DNA of 64,000 nt from Rheum nobile (Eukaryota; Streptophyta; Magnoliopsida; Caryophyllales; Polygonaceae). The notes beneath the pieces are model-generated. The model had not been told where the DNA came from. It worked only from the letters and a program-made list of their open reading frames with translations, and ran no database searches. The position numbers and the translations under genes were made by a program. This document shows positions 54,235 through 64,000 of this stretch, in pieces. Each line of letters starts with the position of its first letter. Within the stretch, counting starts at the first letter, position 1. The DNA is taken from NCBI GenBank assembly GCA_027886185.1, contig WOAB01000524.1:10310001-10374000 (forward strand), written 5' to 3'.

Positions 54235-57200
54235 AATGCCCTCCTAATCCTTGTGTTGAAATGCCCGCCAATGTCACCAATAGGGGTTAAGTCTGTCATC
54301 ATCTCTCGTCCATCGTCGGCCACTCAGCTCCTCAAAGATCAGGTAGCATCCCAAATATGCATGAAATTCCTGCAAAATGAGAACTTGTCAGCTGTGACAA
54401 TTTTAGTACCAAATTCAACGGGATTAAAATCCCCTTTTACCTTCTTTACCTCCAAGACCTTTTCTTCCACCTTATTTCTAATAAAGTTGTATCTCACATC
54501 AATATGTTTTGACCTTTCATGATATACATTATCTTTGCACAAATACAATGCACTTTGACTATCCATATGCAGTACACACATAAATGGGACAATTTGGATT
54601 TCACTCAGAATACCAGACAACCAAATGGCCTCTTTTGTAGATTTAGTGGCAACAATGTATTATGCCTCAGTAGAAGACAAAGCAACAACAGATTGTTCAC
54701 GTGACTTCTAGGAAATACAATTGCCAACCCATGTGTAATAATATGCAGTAGTTGATTTCCTATTATCTTTATTACTAGCATAATCAGAATCAACACACCC
54801 ATGCAATTCAGTTCTCAATCCATGCTCAGAATAAACCAAACAAAGATCCTTAGTGCCATATAAATATCTCAGCAAATATTTCATAGCAGACCAATGCACA
54901 TCACCAGGATTAGACATGAATCTACGAAGGACACTAATAGAAAAAGCCAAGTCAGGTCGAGTGCAAAGCATAACATACATAACAGATCCAACAACCACAT
55001 CATAAGGAACTTGGGACATTTTGGCTATGTCATCTGGTTTTGTGGGACAATGCTTTTTAGTAAGCTAAAAATGCCCTTCTAAGGGTATGGATGTGGGTTT
55101 AGCATCAAGCATTTTAAACCTATCCAAGATTTTCAGAACATAATCACATTGAGACAACCACATTTTCTTTTGTTTTTTGTCTCTAGTGATTTTAATTCCT
55201 AGAATCTTTTGAGCAACACCAAGATCTTTCATGTCAAAATGCAACTTTAAGTCTCTTTACACACCAGAAATGATCACCTTAGAATTGCACATTAACAGAA
55301 TATCATCCACATACAGAAGCACATACAAAGGAGAAATGCTTTTCATGCCTTTAAAGTATAAGCAAGTATCATAACTGCTTCTAGTAAAGCCAAGGTTTCT
55401 CATGCATGAATCAAATTTTATGTTCCACTGCCTAGGGGATTACTTTAATCCATAGATAGACTTCTTAAGCAAACACACATGCTCATTTTTAGTCTCATCA
55501 ATATATCCTTTAGGTTGTTTCATATATATAGTTTCATGCAAGTCACCATGCAAAAAAGCAGTCTTAACATCTATTTGCTCAAGTTCCCAGTCAAACACAA
55601 TAGTCATAGCCAAAAGAAGCCTCAAAGTTTTATACTTAACAACAAGGGAAAATATATCATTATAGTTAAGCCCTTCCTTTTGTGAGAACCCCTTAGCTAC
55701 AAGTCTAGCCTTGTATCTATGAGGGTCTCTAGGATGAGCACCTTCTTTAACTTTGTAAATCCATTTACAGTCAATGATCCTAGCATTTTTAGGTTTAGGA
55801 ACTAACACCCAAGTTTTGTTCACAATCATAGACTGGATTTCATCCCTCATAGAAGTCATCCAGCAGCTTCAAAAGCAAGAAATGCAAACTCAATCACATT
55901 CAAATCAGCATGCTCAACAAGTAAGCTACTCATGAATCTCCTATTAGGAATCACAGTCCTAGGAGTCCTATCTCTAGTTAGTTGATAATCACTTAATCCA
56001 GGCAACTCATTCAAATTTTGAGAAGAAGATTCACCAACTTTTGGGAAAGAGATATGATTAGAATCACTTACTACTTCCCTACCTAATTGGTGAGACATCT
56101 GATCTGCACTCTGATCTCCATGGATCATATCATCTTCATGACCTGTCTCTAGGTCATTGTCAACATTTGCATCTTCATTAGATGTCTCAGTGAAGGAGCT
56201 TTCACCACTGTCAAACTCATTCTCACAATCCAGGCCAACTTCATGTGGCAAATAAAACCTTGTTTGCTGCTCCCAAGTACATGCATCCTCAGTAGAGTTG
56301 TTCATCCTTTTCAATTTAAAATGGAATTCAGACTCATTAAAGGTCACACTTCTTGAAATTATCACTTTGTAACCATGAGGTTGTATAAGCAATAATTTGT
56401 AACCTGTAACACCTTCAGGATATCCCAACATAACACACTTTAAAGCTCTAGGTTGTAATTTACCTTGAGATATTTGAGAATATGCAGTATAACCAAAAGG
56501 CTTTAAATGTTCTAAATTAGGGTTTTTCCCAGTCCACATCTCTTGTGGTGTTTTGAACTTCACCACAGAATATAGAGATCTTATTATGAGGTAGCAGGCA
56601 GTGTTAATTGCCTCACCCCACAAAGAATGTTTCATTCCTACACTTATGAGTAGACACCTTGCTTTTTCAAGAAAGGTTCTATTCATTCTCTCAGCAGTGC
56701 CATTCTGCCGAGGAGTGCCAAGTATAGTAAGATGTCTCTTGAAACCAAATTCTTTGTAGTAAGAATTGAAAACAACATTACAAAATTCTAAGCCATTATC
56801 TGTCTTAAGATATTTGAGTTTCTGATTTGACTCATTTTCAACAACAATTTTCCAGTTTTTGAAAGTCTCAAAAGCCTCATCTTTAGTCTTTAACAAGTAA
56901 ACCCAGAGTTTTCTAGAAAAATGATCTATAAAGGATATGAAATATCTTCTACCCCCTATAGTATCAACCTGAAAAGGTCCCAACAGATCAGAATGCACAT
57001 ATTCAAGGGGTTTTTCAGCAACATAGGTTGACTTGTTAAGGCTATGATTAGCCTTTTTTCCAAACGCACAATTTTCACAGAAACTCAAGTCAACAGGTTT
57101 TTTAGCAAGTATACTAGTCTTATACAGATGAAGCATGCCATTCATACCAATATGATCTAATCTTTCATGCCAAAAATTTGATTGTTTAGAACTCATACTA

Positions 57201-58281
57201 ATACTCATATTTGAGAATTTAAGTTCAGGAGAAGCTATAACATAGTATAGTCCTCCCTTTTTAACACTCTTGATAAGAGTGGAGCCATTTCTTATGACCA
57301 CTCTTATGCCATTATGAGTATTAATATTAAATCCTAAATCATCAAACACAGACTCTGACATTAGGTTCCTTCTCAGGACAAGTGCCCACCTAACCTTTTG
57401 AAGGACCCTCACTTTACCATCAAACATCCTAAGTGGCACATTACCTATACCCTTGATAGGCAGTGAAGTGTGGTCACCCAACAACAATTTCATTAGACTT
57501 TTTATCTTTTTCATCTTTAGATTTCTTCAAACAATCTTTGACAAAATGTCCAGATTTGCCACAGTAGAAATACTTCTTGTTATCCTTTTTATCATTTTTC
57601 ATGTTTGTCATTCTTCTTAGACTCTTTCTTAGAAGTTGACTTCCTATTGTTGTTCTTACTCTTACCTTTAGCCATTAAGACCTCAGTCTTAGCATCAGTT
57701 TTCTTGTCATTCTTAGACTTAAACACTTTCATGACTTCATTCTTTTCAAGTATAGCTTCAATTATCTTTTCCTTAGTCATTTTTTCAGAACTATACTGAA
57801 TAACATCCTTGAAAGTATCAAACTGAGAAGGGAAAGAACTCAACAACAACACAGCCTGATGGGTATCTTTGATTTTATCGTCACATCTTTCAAGTTCTTG
57901 AGTCATCCTCAAGAACTTGTCCAAGTTTTCAATTAAAGACAAGTTGATATCCATCTTAAAAGTGAACGAACAACACATCAAAGAGATCATACTGGGAAGG
58001 GACTTAGTCAAGTATAAGTCTTCTAAAGCCTTCCAGAGAGTTTTAGATTCAATAAAACATATAACCTGACCAACCACATCGTCATCCAACCTAATCATGA
58101 TCTCAGAATGAGCCTGCTCATCAAGCTCGGCCTTAGCTTCAACAGTAATATTTGTAGGTAACCCACCCTTCACTGCCTTCCAACATTTCTCTTTGATGAG
58201 AATAACTCTCATCTTCACTTGCCACATGGCAATGTCAGTGGTGCCATCAAAGGGCTTCGCCCATACACCATTTTCTGCCAT
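54235..58281 (-). pseudogene. D gag-pol (protease deleted)
   Basis: gag from 58281: MAENGVWAKPFDGTTDIAMW to 57592 (VVGQVICFIESKTLWKALED, QAVLLLSSFPSQFD), then knuckle YCGKSGHFVKDC near 57560. Protease with its DSG is deleted: the frame jumps to LLGDHTSLPIKGIGNVPLRM. Then a 552-codon frame (57514-55856): pre-integrase (FWHERLDHIGMNGML, CENCAFGKKANHSL), integrase (Asp in VHSDLLGPF, Asp in LKTDNGLEF, Glu in NGTAERMNR). RT follows in another frame (DCKWIYKVKEGAHPRDPHRY, LLYVDDILLM); TAA at 55440 replaces Gln in YGLKQSPRQW. RNase H: CVDSDYASNKDNRKSTTAYY and HMDSQSALYLCKDNV. It is Tork-type by overall order and gag. Confidence 0.85.
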
Positions 58282-58815
58282 AACCAACACACAAGTCAGT
58301 AATAATAACAGAAGATGAAGAGCATAACTAAACACAAAATAATCTCTGCAAACAAGGATAATACTCTCAGGATTTGTCAAACTCCAAGGATAAAGCTTAT
58401 ACCTCTACAGAATGTCACTCTCAGGAAGAGAAGGACAAAAGAGGGCTTCATCCACAAGATAAACAAGAGAAACAGAGTAAAGGACCAGAGATCTACAACA
58501 CAGAGAGAGTCTGTAGGACCCCAAGAGTCATCGTGCAACTCAAGACACTTTCCCTTCAGAGCAAGAGCAGAAAGAATAAAGTGACAAACAATAGAGAAGA
58601 AAGGGTAAGTTTATGCTTTTCCAGATATAGAAACTGAACAAATCACCTTTTTGGTTCCAGGTCCCAAAAGTTACTCAAAAGTAACCTTTTACTGGAAATG
58701 CCAAAAGTAAGAATCACAGTCGAGAAAGAGGAAGAAACACCAAACCCTAAAAAATGTTTTGACACCTCAAAACTCAGCAGAAGCCAGATCAAGAGCCAAA
58801 TCTCTGATGCCAAAT
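58282..58815 (-). other. Leader of element D
   Basis: 534 bp between the primer site and the gag ATG, purine-rich on the plus strand, without a convincing coding frame. A long leader is usual in copia RNA. Confidence 0.5.
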
Positions 58816-59151
58816 TGTTGTTCACAATTTCTATCCGCTTCGATTGCTTAATAGAAGGTAAAAAGCGTTTTACAAACGAAAACTCAAAAACAATAAAGCA
58901 AAGTGAGCACTAGGGTTGTTTACGCAGTTCAGACCAAGGTCCTACGTCTGCGGAGCCTCAAGAGGGGAGACTCGCCTAATCCACTAAGGAACAAAGGCCA
59001 AATGGCCAGTTCAAGTTACATGCAAGCACACAAACGGCAAAGACGAGAACAGATAAGAAACAAAAGCACAAAGCAAAACAAAAAACAAGACGAGAAGGAA
59101 AAGAAGAGTCCCCAGTGGGACACCGCAAGGCTTTCTGTAAAGCCTTGCACC

Positions 59152-60019
59152 CAATGGCGGACCTAAGTGAGGCCTAGTGGGGGCTGTAGCCCCCACTGAA
59201 ATCTAAAAAAAATAGTAATATATTTAGGAAATGTATTTAAGTGACAGGAAACTCGTGTAGCTCAGTTGGTAAGGAACGATTTTTGCAAGCCACTGGCTCA
59301 ATGTTCGAATCTTGGGAAGTACATTTCCTTCTCTTTCTTTTTATTGCTTTTCCACAACTCGTTAGCTATTGCCAGCCTCCCCAATTCTCTTCTTCTCTCC
59401 TAGGCTATATACAACATTGTTTGTTTGTTATTTAATATATTATACCTTAACATTAGTTAAATATATATTATACCATAACACTAGTTAAATACTTTATGCT
59501 TAATTTATTTAGTAATTTAATTTATAAGAGAATAACTATCTTATGTTAGCAAAATATAGGATTTCAAAAATAATTTGTTAAGATAATCCCTAGTACACAT
59601 GATCCTTTAAATTATTAGAACAATTACGAATTATTTATAAAATTTTGTATAGGGCCTTAAAAATTCATTAGTCGACTTTAAATATAACGGGCTCATTATA
59701 AAACTAGTTACGTCTTATATTTAGATCTAGACAAAAAAAATATCCATTATAATAATTTAGAAATTATAGATTCAGATAATGAAATTAATTATTATATTCA
59801 GCTTACGAGTAAACTAATTTAAAATTTTGATTAAATATTAGATTTTGTGATGTGCTATGTATAAAGCCTAGAATTTAAAAACTAATAAAAATAGAAATTT
59901 AATTGAAAATTCAGACATAACATCTCAAAAAATGTCGTAAATTTTCTTTCAATATAATATTATTTTAATAATAATTAAAAATTAGCCCCCACTGAAGAAA
60001 ATTCCTGCGTCCGCCCCTG
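59152..60019. mobile_element. H: hAT-type (Tip100-like ends) non-autonomous element
   Basis: 868 bp with ends CAATGGCGGACCTAAG and CTGCGTCCGCCCCTG. The terminal inverted repeat includes GTGGGGGCT further in (AGTGGGGGCTGTAG and TTAGCCCCCACTG). CTTGCACC flanks both sides (59144-59151, 60020-60027), an 8-bp duplication as hAT elements make. It has no transposase. The middle is AT-rich except for a tRNA-like segment at 59251-59325. Confidence 0.9.
59251..59345 (+). ncRNA. tRNA-like (SINE-head-like) segment inside H
   Basis: TAGCTCAGTTGG at 59258-59269 fits the RNA polymerase III A box, and TGTTCGAATCT at 59302-59312 fits the B box; the spacing is about 33 bp between boxes. A T-rich stretch follows (TTCCTTCTCTTTCTTTTTAT). 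AACTCGT occurs before it (59250) and after it (about 59357), possibly a short target duplication of a SINE. A cloverleaf cannot be closed convincingly, so it is not called a tRNA gene. Confidence 0.5.
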
Positions 60020-60613
60020 CTTGCACCAAGAGCCTCCAGCGAGTCGCTCCAGAAATTTATCTCTCTCAAGTCTATTTGTCTCTTTCTTTCTCAAGTGGTC
60101 TCGATCAATCAAAGGAAACGCCATGGAAGCAACAGAGAGTTCATCGCTCGCCGGAGAGAGCAGAAAAAGCTCTGAAGATTCCAAAGCGTCGCGCAGAAGA
60201 ATGCTATAGAGTGACGGCTATAGTGGTGCAGGAAGGGCTTTATGGCCAAGCCCTAAAATGCCCCAAAACATCGGCGTCTTTCCAATCAGGTAAGGAGGCT
60301 CCAGAAAAGTGAAATACAACGTTTCACTTAATGGAGCATCAAGCCCGGCAGCAAGAAGCGGCCCAATATGCACATCACAAAGAACATGCCCAACAAGCAG
60401 CAAAAGATAGCATCGGCCAACACACAGTCCCAAATCAATGCCTTGGCCAAATTATGGCTAAGTCACAAGGCACCCACATGACCAATGCTGGTTCAAGCCA
60501 GCTCGAACCCTATTCCCCTAAGTCCTAGCCTCTACCTAACCTATGTCCTTGCATAACATAAAAATTTAAGCTGTATGTTTATTATAACATAAGATTATTG
60601 ACATAACATTATT

Positions 60614-61047
60614 ATTTTAAAACATATATAAATGACTAAAATAATCACTTATACAGAGAAATTATAATATATCACGTAAGTGACATTGCATGAGCAAACT
60701 GTACGTATGGTGTGACAAGGTTAGTTACTTTGCATTGAGACTAAAGTAATCCATCGAATTCGAAAGGTAGTGAAATTCACAACTCGAAAGCAGAAAGAAA
60801 AGAAAAGAAAAGTGATATGCAGTTTTTGAGTTTTAAAAGCTCAACAGTTTTCATTCACTTTTTATAATAAAAAGCAAACCACCATTTAAAGCAAAAAAGC
60901 AAATATTGGATAATAATAATACTATGCTTACTACTACTTTCATGCACTTTTATAAAGCAATTTGCAATAGCTTTTCCTAAAAGCATTTACTCCAACGTAC
61001 TAACTGGTGATCAATTTAACCAATATAAAGCTTCCTACCTTGTGTTA
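60614..61047. other. AT-rich gene-free stretch
   Basis: Flank of element D. It contains a short AAAAG microsatellite at about 60790-60812 and nothing else I can identify. Confidence 0.4.
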
Positions 61048-61056
61048 AAAAATCAA

Positions 61057-62609
61057 CAGGAATTCCAGGAGATAAACCTCAGGTATTGCAAATTTTACGA
61101 AATATCCACAAGTTTCGACTATTTCATGCGGTAATACTGATTTTTTTATAAAGTCTGTCAAATGACTATTCGTTATTTTCACCATTAAAATGCGGTTAAA
61201 TCAATATTTTTTGAGAAAAAAATAAAAAAATTGTTGTCATTTAATTTTTAGAAGAAAAAAAACACAAGACATCATTAATTATTAATTAAAGAAATAAGAA
61301 AAACAAAACAAAAAAATATAACTCCTTTCTTTGCTGGGAGTCATCGAACAGGTGAAGAGCGACTTCACAACGGAGAGCGAGACCTTTCTTCAGCGAGACG
61401 ACGGAGAGCGAGACCAACGGAGAGCAAGACGACGCCGGGGATGCCAAGGAGCGCGCCACCGCCGTGGTGGAGGGCGGTTGCTTGCGACGAGGGTGGTGGA
61501 GGGCTGTTCCGTGAACGAGAAGGGTTGTTTGTCGCTCTTCACATGTTCGACGAAGCCCTTGACTTCTGGATTCGGATGGTTGATTACAAATTGGGGAAGA
61601 AGTCAGGAAGAGGGAATTAGGGATTGATTGAATGAATATTAATTAGAGGGGATTGAATTGGATGATTCAAATTAAAGGGGGATGAAGTCGCTCTTCACCT
61701 GTTCGATGACTCCCAGCTAGAGCTGTCAATCGGGTCGGTCAAGTCGGGTTCGGTTATTTCGGGTTCGGGTTGAGAACGGGTCGGGTCATTTCGGATAACA
61801 GGTCAAGCTGGTCGGGTCATTACAGGTCAGCGAGCGGTTCGGGTTAGCCAACGGGTCAAGAGCGTCATTTTTTAAATATTTTGTTCACTATTTAAATATT
61901 ATTAAATAGTTATAAACTAATTTAAACATGTCAAAATAAGTTGAAATTAATTAAAATAATAATAATATTATTAATTATTTTAATGTAATTGATATTAGTA
62001 GACCAAAATAATATTTTTATTTTTTATTATATTAATTTATAAATTTCTACATTATAAAAAATTATATAAGTACAACAATGTTCTTTTTTTAGGATATTAA
62101 GCATGTTATCATTATTTATATGTCATTTATCATATATATTTTATGTTATATTTTATTAATACTCCACATTTATTCGTTAATCGAGTCGGGTTCGGGTTGG
62201 TCGGGTTCGGTCTCGGTAAATTCGGGTTCAGTAACTTCGGGTTATCAAAAATTTCGGTCAGGTCGGGTCGGGTCCAAAAGCGGGTCGGTCAGGTCGGTAA
62301 AACGAGTTCGATAACTTTTTGACAGCTCTACTCCCAGCAAAGAAAGGAGTTAGATTTTTTTGTTTTGTTTTTTTATTTCTTTAATTAATAATTAATGCTG
62401 CCATGTGTTTTTTTCTCTTAAATATTAAATAATAAGAATTTTTTTATTTTTTTCAAAAATATTAATTTAACCGCATTTTAACGGTGTAGATAACGGATGA
62501 TCATTTGGTGGACTTTTTAGAAAAGTCAGAGTTACCGCGCGAAATAGTCAAAGCCTATGAACACCTCGCAGAATTTGCAAAATCTGAGGGTTATCTCGCG
62601 GAATTCCAG
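61057..62609. mobile_element. Mutator-like long-TIR element, possible Pack-MULE
   Basis: The arms 61057-about 61366 and 62609-62339 plus 61717-61684 are inverted repeats of about 310 bp, interrupted on the right by a nested MITE. The ends are CAGGAATTCCAGGAGATAA and (inverted) CTGGAATTCCGCGAGATAA. AAAAATCAA flanks both sides (61048-61056, 62610-62618): 9 bp, as Mutator-type elements make. The 317-bp centre (61367-61683) is GC-rich with GGAGAGCGAGAC repeats and an open frame, unlike the AT-rich arms, and may be captured host DNA. Confidence 0.85.
61718..62330. mobile_element. hAT-type MITE inside the right arm of the Mutator-like element
   Basis: 613 bp, ends TAGAGCTGTCAA and TTGACAGCTCTA, flanked by CTCCCAGC at 61710-61717 and 62331-62338. 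Both subterminal regions are full of GGGTCGGGTTCGG motifs; the middle is very AT-rich. No coding capacity. Removing it with one target copy restores the arm of the outer element. Confidence 0.95.
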
Positions 62610-62749
62610 AAAAATCAAATTTCATTCTAACTTGAATATATCTTCTTTTTCCTGGCTTCTGCTTAAGTGCCCATAGGTTCTATTGGAAATTATCCGATTC
62701 ATTTCACAATTCGCAGTTTATATTATATATGTAGGGTTAGATTCTGGTA

Positions 62750-64000
62750 CCGATTTTTTTTTGATAAATAATTTGGATAAATGTGAATCATTAAAATTAA
62801 GGTCTAGATTTAGACTTTGAGAAGAAGTATAGAACAACAATTGGGAAATATTTCCTCTTGGGATTCCATTGAGTACGTACAACCTTAAGTAGTCTAACCA
62901 AACTTGATGAGCAAGAATGAAATCTACAACTAAGATGTGCATAGCAACCTGGCTATCACATAGAAGTTGTATAAGACCCGACCCGAATGATACACACCAA
63001 GAGAGCGTAGCAGTGATTTGAGCCATATGAGCTCACAACAAGCGGAAGCCATGGAGCGGTATTCGGCCTTAGCGGAAGAACGAGATACGATGTGTTGCTT
63101 CTTTGTCTTCCACGACACCGGGAGTGGCCAAGCATGACGAAGTATCCGGTGAGAGATCGATGCGTTAGAGGACATTTGGCCCAGTCTCCATCGCAATATG
63201 CCGTGAGAGACAAGCTGCTGCGGCGGGACAAAAGCAATCCCTGACCCGTAGGGGTGTTCAAAATGGGACCGGACCCAAAAATCGGACCGGACCGGTGAAT
63301 TTACGGTCCGGTCTCCGGTCCAGGATTTCCCCTTAATCCGGGTCCGGTCCGGTCCAAATCCGGAAAAAACCCAGTCCGGACCGGTGGACCGGTTTTTGTT
63401 TTTTTTTTTTAAATAAAATAAAATAAAAAATAAAAAATTAGGAGTTTATATGTTTTTTTTATATAGATATTTTTCTTAAATTAATAAGTTAGGAGTATAA
63501 ATGTTTTTTAGATATTTTTTAGATAAATTTTGTAGATTTTAAATAAGAATTTTTTTTATTTTTTTTTAAATAAGTTCCGGTCTAAACTGGTCCTAGACCG
63601 GACCAGACCGAAACCGGACCGGTCTCCGATCTAGACTTTTGAAAAAATCTGGTCCGGTCCGGACCGGATGAACACCCCTACTGACCCGGGTTGCGTTTGA
63701 TGTAGTGGAGCACACAGAGTCCCTCTCGCCAATGGTCCTCCGTTGGGGCCTGCATGAACTGGGAAAGTGTGTGTACTGAGTAGCAGAGTTCAGGACGGGT
63801 GATCGTCAAGTAAATTAACCGCCCGACAAGCCTGCGATACTTCTCTGGATCCGGATGCTACAATAGACTTGCCTAAGTCGTAATTGTGGCATTGGTCATG
63901 CCCTTAGCAAACATGCTTCCTCCAGAATTTCAAGGGTGTATTTTCACTGACAAAGAACAAGTCCATCCACGCCATGTGAGATTTCAATGCCCAAGAAATA
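62750..64000 (-). pseudogene. Copia RT-RNase H fragment, split by a hAT MITE and open at the window edge
   Basis: From 64000 down: FLGIEISHGVDGLVLCQ, a stop, KYTLEILEEACLL, then YTLSQFMQAPTEDHWREGLC up to 63689. It resumes after the MITE: GLLLSRRSSLSLTAYCDGDW, a frameshift near 63130, then SWKTKKQHIVSRSSAKAEYR and SMASACCELIWLKSLL, and LLCDSQVAMHI. The order is that of a copia pol in which the RT end precedes RNase H. Homology fades by about 62850-62750, and no LTR is seen. The rest of the element lies outside the window. Confidence 0.8.
63249..63680. mobile_element. hAT-type MITE with GGTCCGG repeats
   Basis: 432 bp, perfect ends TAGGGGTGTTCA and TGAACACCCCTA, flanked by CTGACCCG at 63241-63248 and 63681-63688. 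Many GGACCGG/CCGGTCC motifs lie in both subterminal regions and a T-rich centre between them. It is inserted in copia RNase H between NPG and the GLLL stretch. Confidence 0.95.

Larger units (their letters stand above)
44919..60608 (-). mobile_element. Element D: Ty1/copia element with insertions in both LTRs
   Basis: The LTRs are about 915 bp once insertions are removed (left 44919-45463 plus 53866-54234; right 58816-59151 plus 60028-60608). The interior runs on the minus strand from 58815 to 54235 with gag, integrase, RT and RNase H. The primer site is minus strand TTTGGCATCAGAG next to 58816. Insertion E sits in the left LTR and H in the right LTR. Confidence 0.9.
58816..60608 (-). repeat. 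Right (5') LTR of D, split by hAT-type element H
   Basis: TGTTGTTCACAATTTC at 58816; ATTGACATAACA at 60608. Without H and one target copy it is 917 bp, against 914 for the left LTR. Confidence 0.9.

Noticed and set aside
59251..59325. A functional tRNA gene
   Set aside because: A and B boxes are present, but the acceptor and anticodon stems do not pair well, and the segment lies within a transposon.

Overview
The window is nuclear DNA from a flowering plant, most likely a eudicot. It is packed with plant LTR retrotransposons of named lineages (Ty3/gypsy Tat and Tekay, Ty1/copia Tork-like and SIRE-like). It also holds hAT- and Mutator-type inverted-repeat elements, a retroposed sequence, and a plant-only DUF1985-type gene remnant with introns. 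I see no intact host gene, rRNA, real tRNA gene or CRISPR. The look is that of a repeat-rich, probably silenced, chromosomal region. All lineage names come from my reading of the conserved protein motifs, not from a search.

Layout. 1-3750: a decayed DUF1985-type gene (three exons, a minisatellite in intron 1) cut off by a truncated Tat element (3748-6780, minus strand). 6781-8214: a short host-like stretch holding a 1-kb retroposed insert with a 16-bp target duplication. 8215-30020: one Tork-like copia element (Copia-1, plus strand) split into three pieces by two Tekay-type gypsy elements on the minus strand. Element A (8633-17145) keeps only gag. Element B (19081-28596) has a full but broken gag-pol and a perfect 5-bp target duplication inside the copia reverse transcriptase. 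30590-42048: a tandem array of SIRE-like elements sharing LTRs (C0, C1, C2). Their integrase reads in frame into a non-RT domain, and C0 is split by a 1.77-kb fold-back insertion. 42049-44918: hAT-like debris, a copia-like LTR remnant and AT-rich repeats. 44919-60608: copia element D (minus strand, TSD TTATT). Its left LTR contains a gypsy complex (E, itself holding a divergent middle LTR G and a solo LTR F). Its right LTR contains a hAT-type element (H) with a tRNA-like module. 61057-62609: a Mutator-like long-TIR element with a smaller hAT MITE inside one arm. 62750-64000: a copia fragment split by another hAT MITE and running off the window.

The insertion order can be read from the nesting: Copia-1 first, then A and B; D first, then E and H, then F inside E; the Mutator-like element first, then its hAT MITE. 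Most coding regions carry stops, frameshifts or large deletions, so few if any copies could move on their own. The points most worth a second look are the integrase fusion in the C array, the fold-back element with LTR-like ends, CG-rich motif blocks flanking the presumed promoters of three LTR families, the gag-only element A, and the tRNA-like module inside a DNA transposon.
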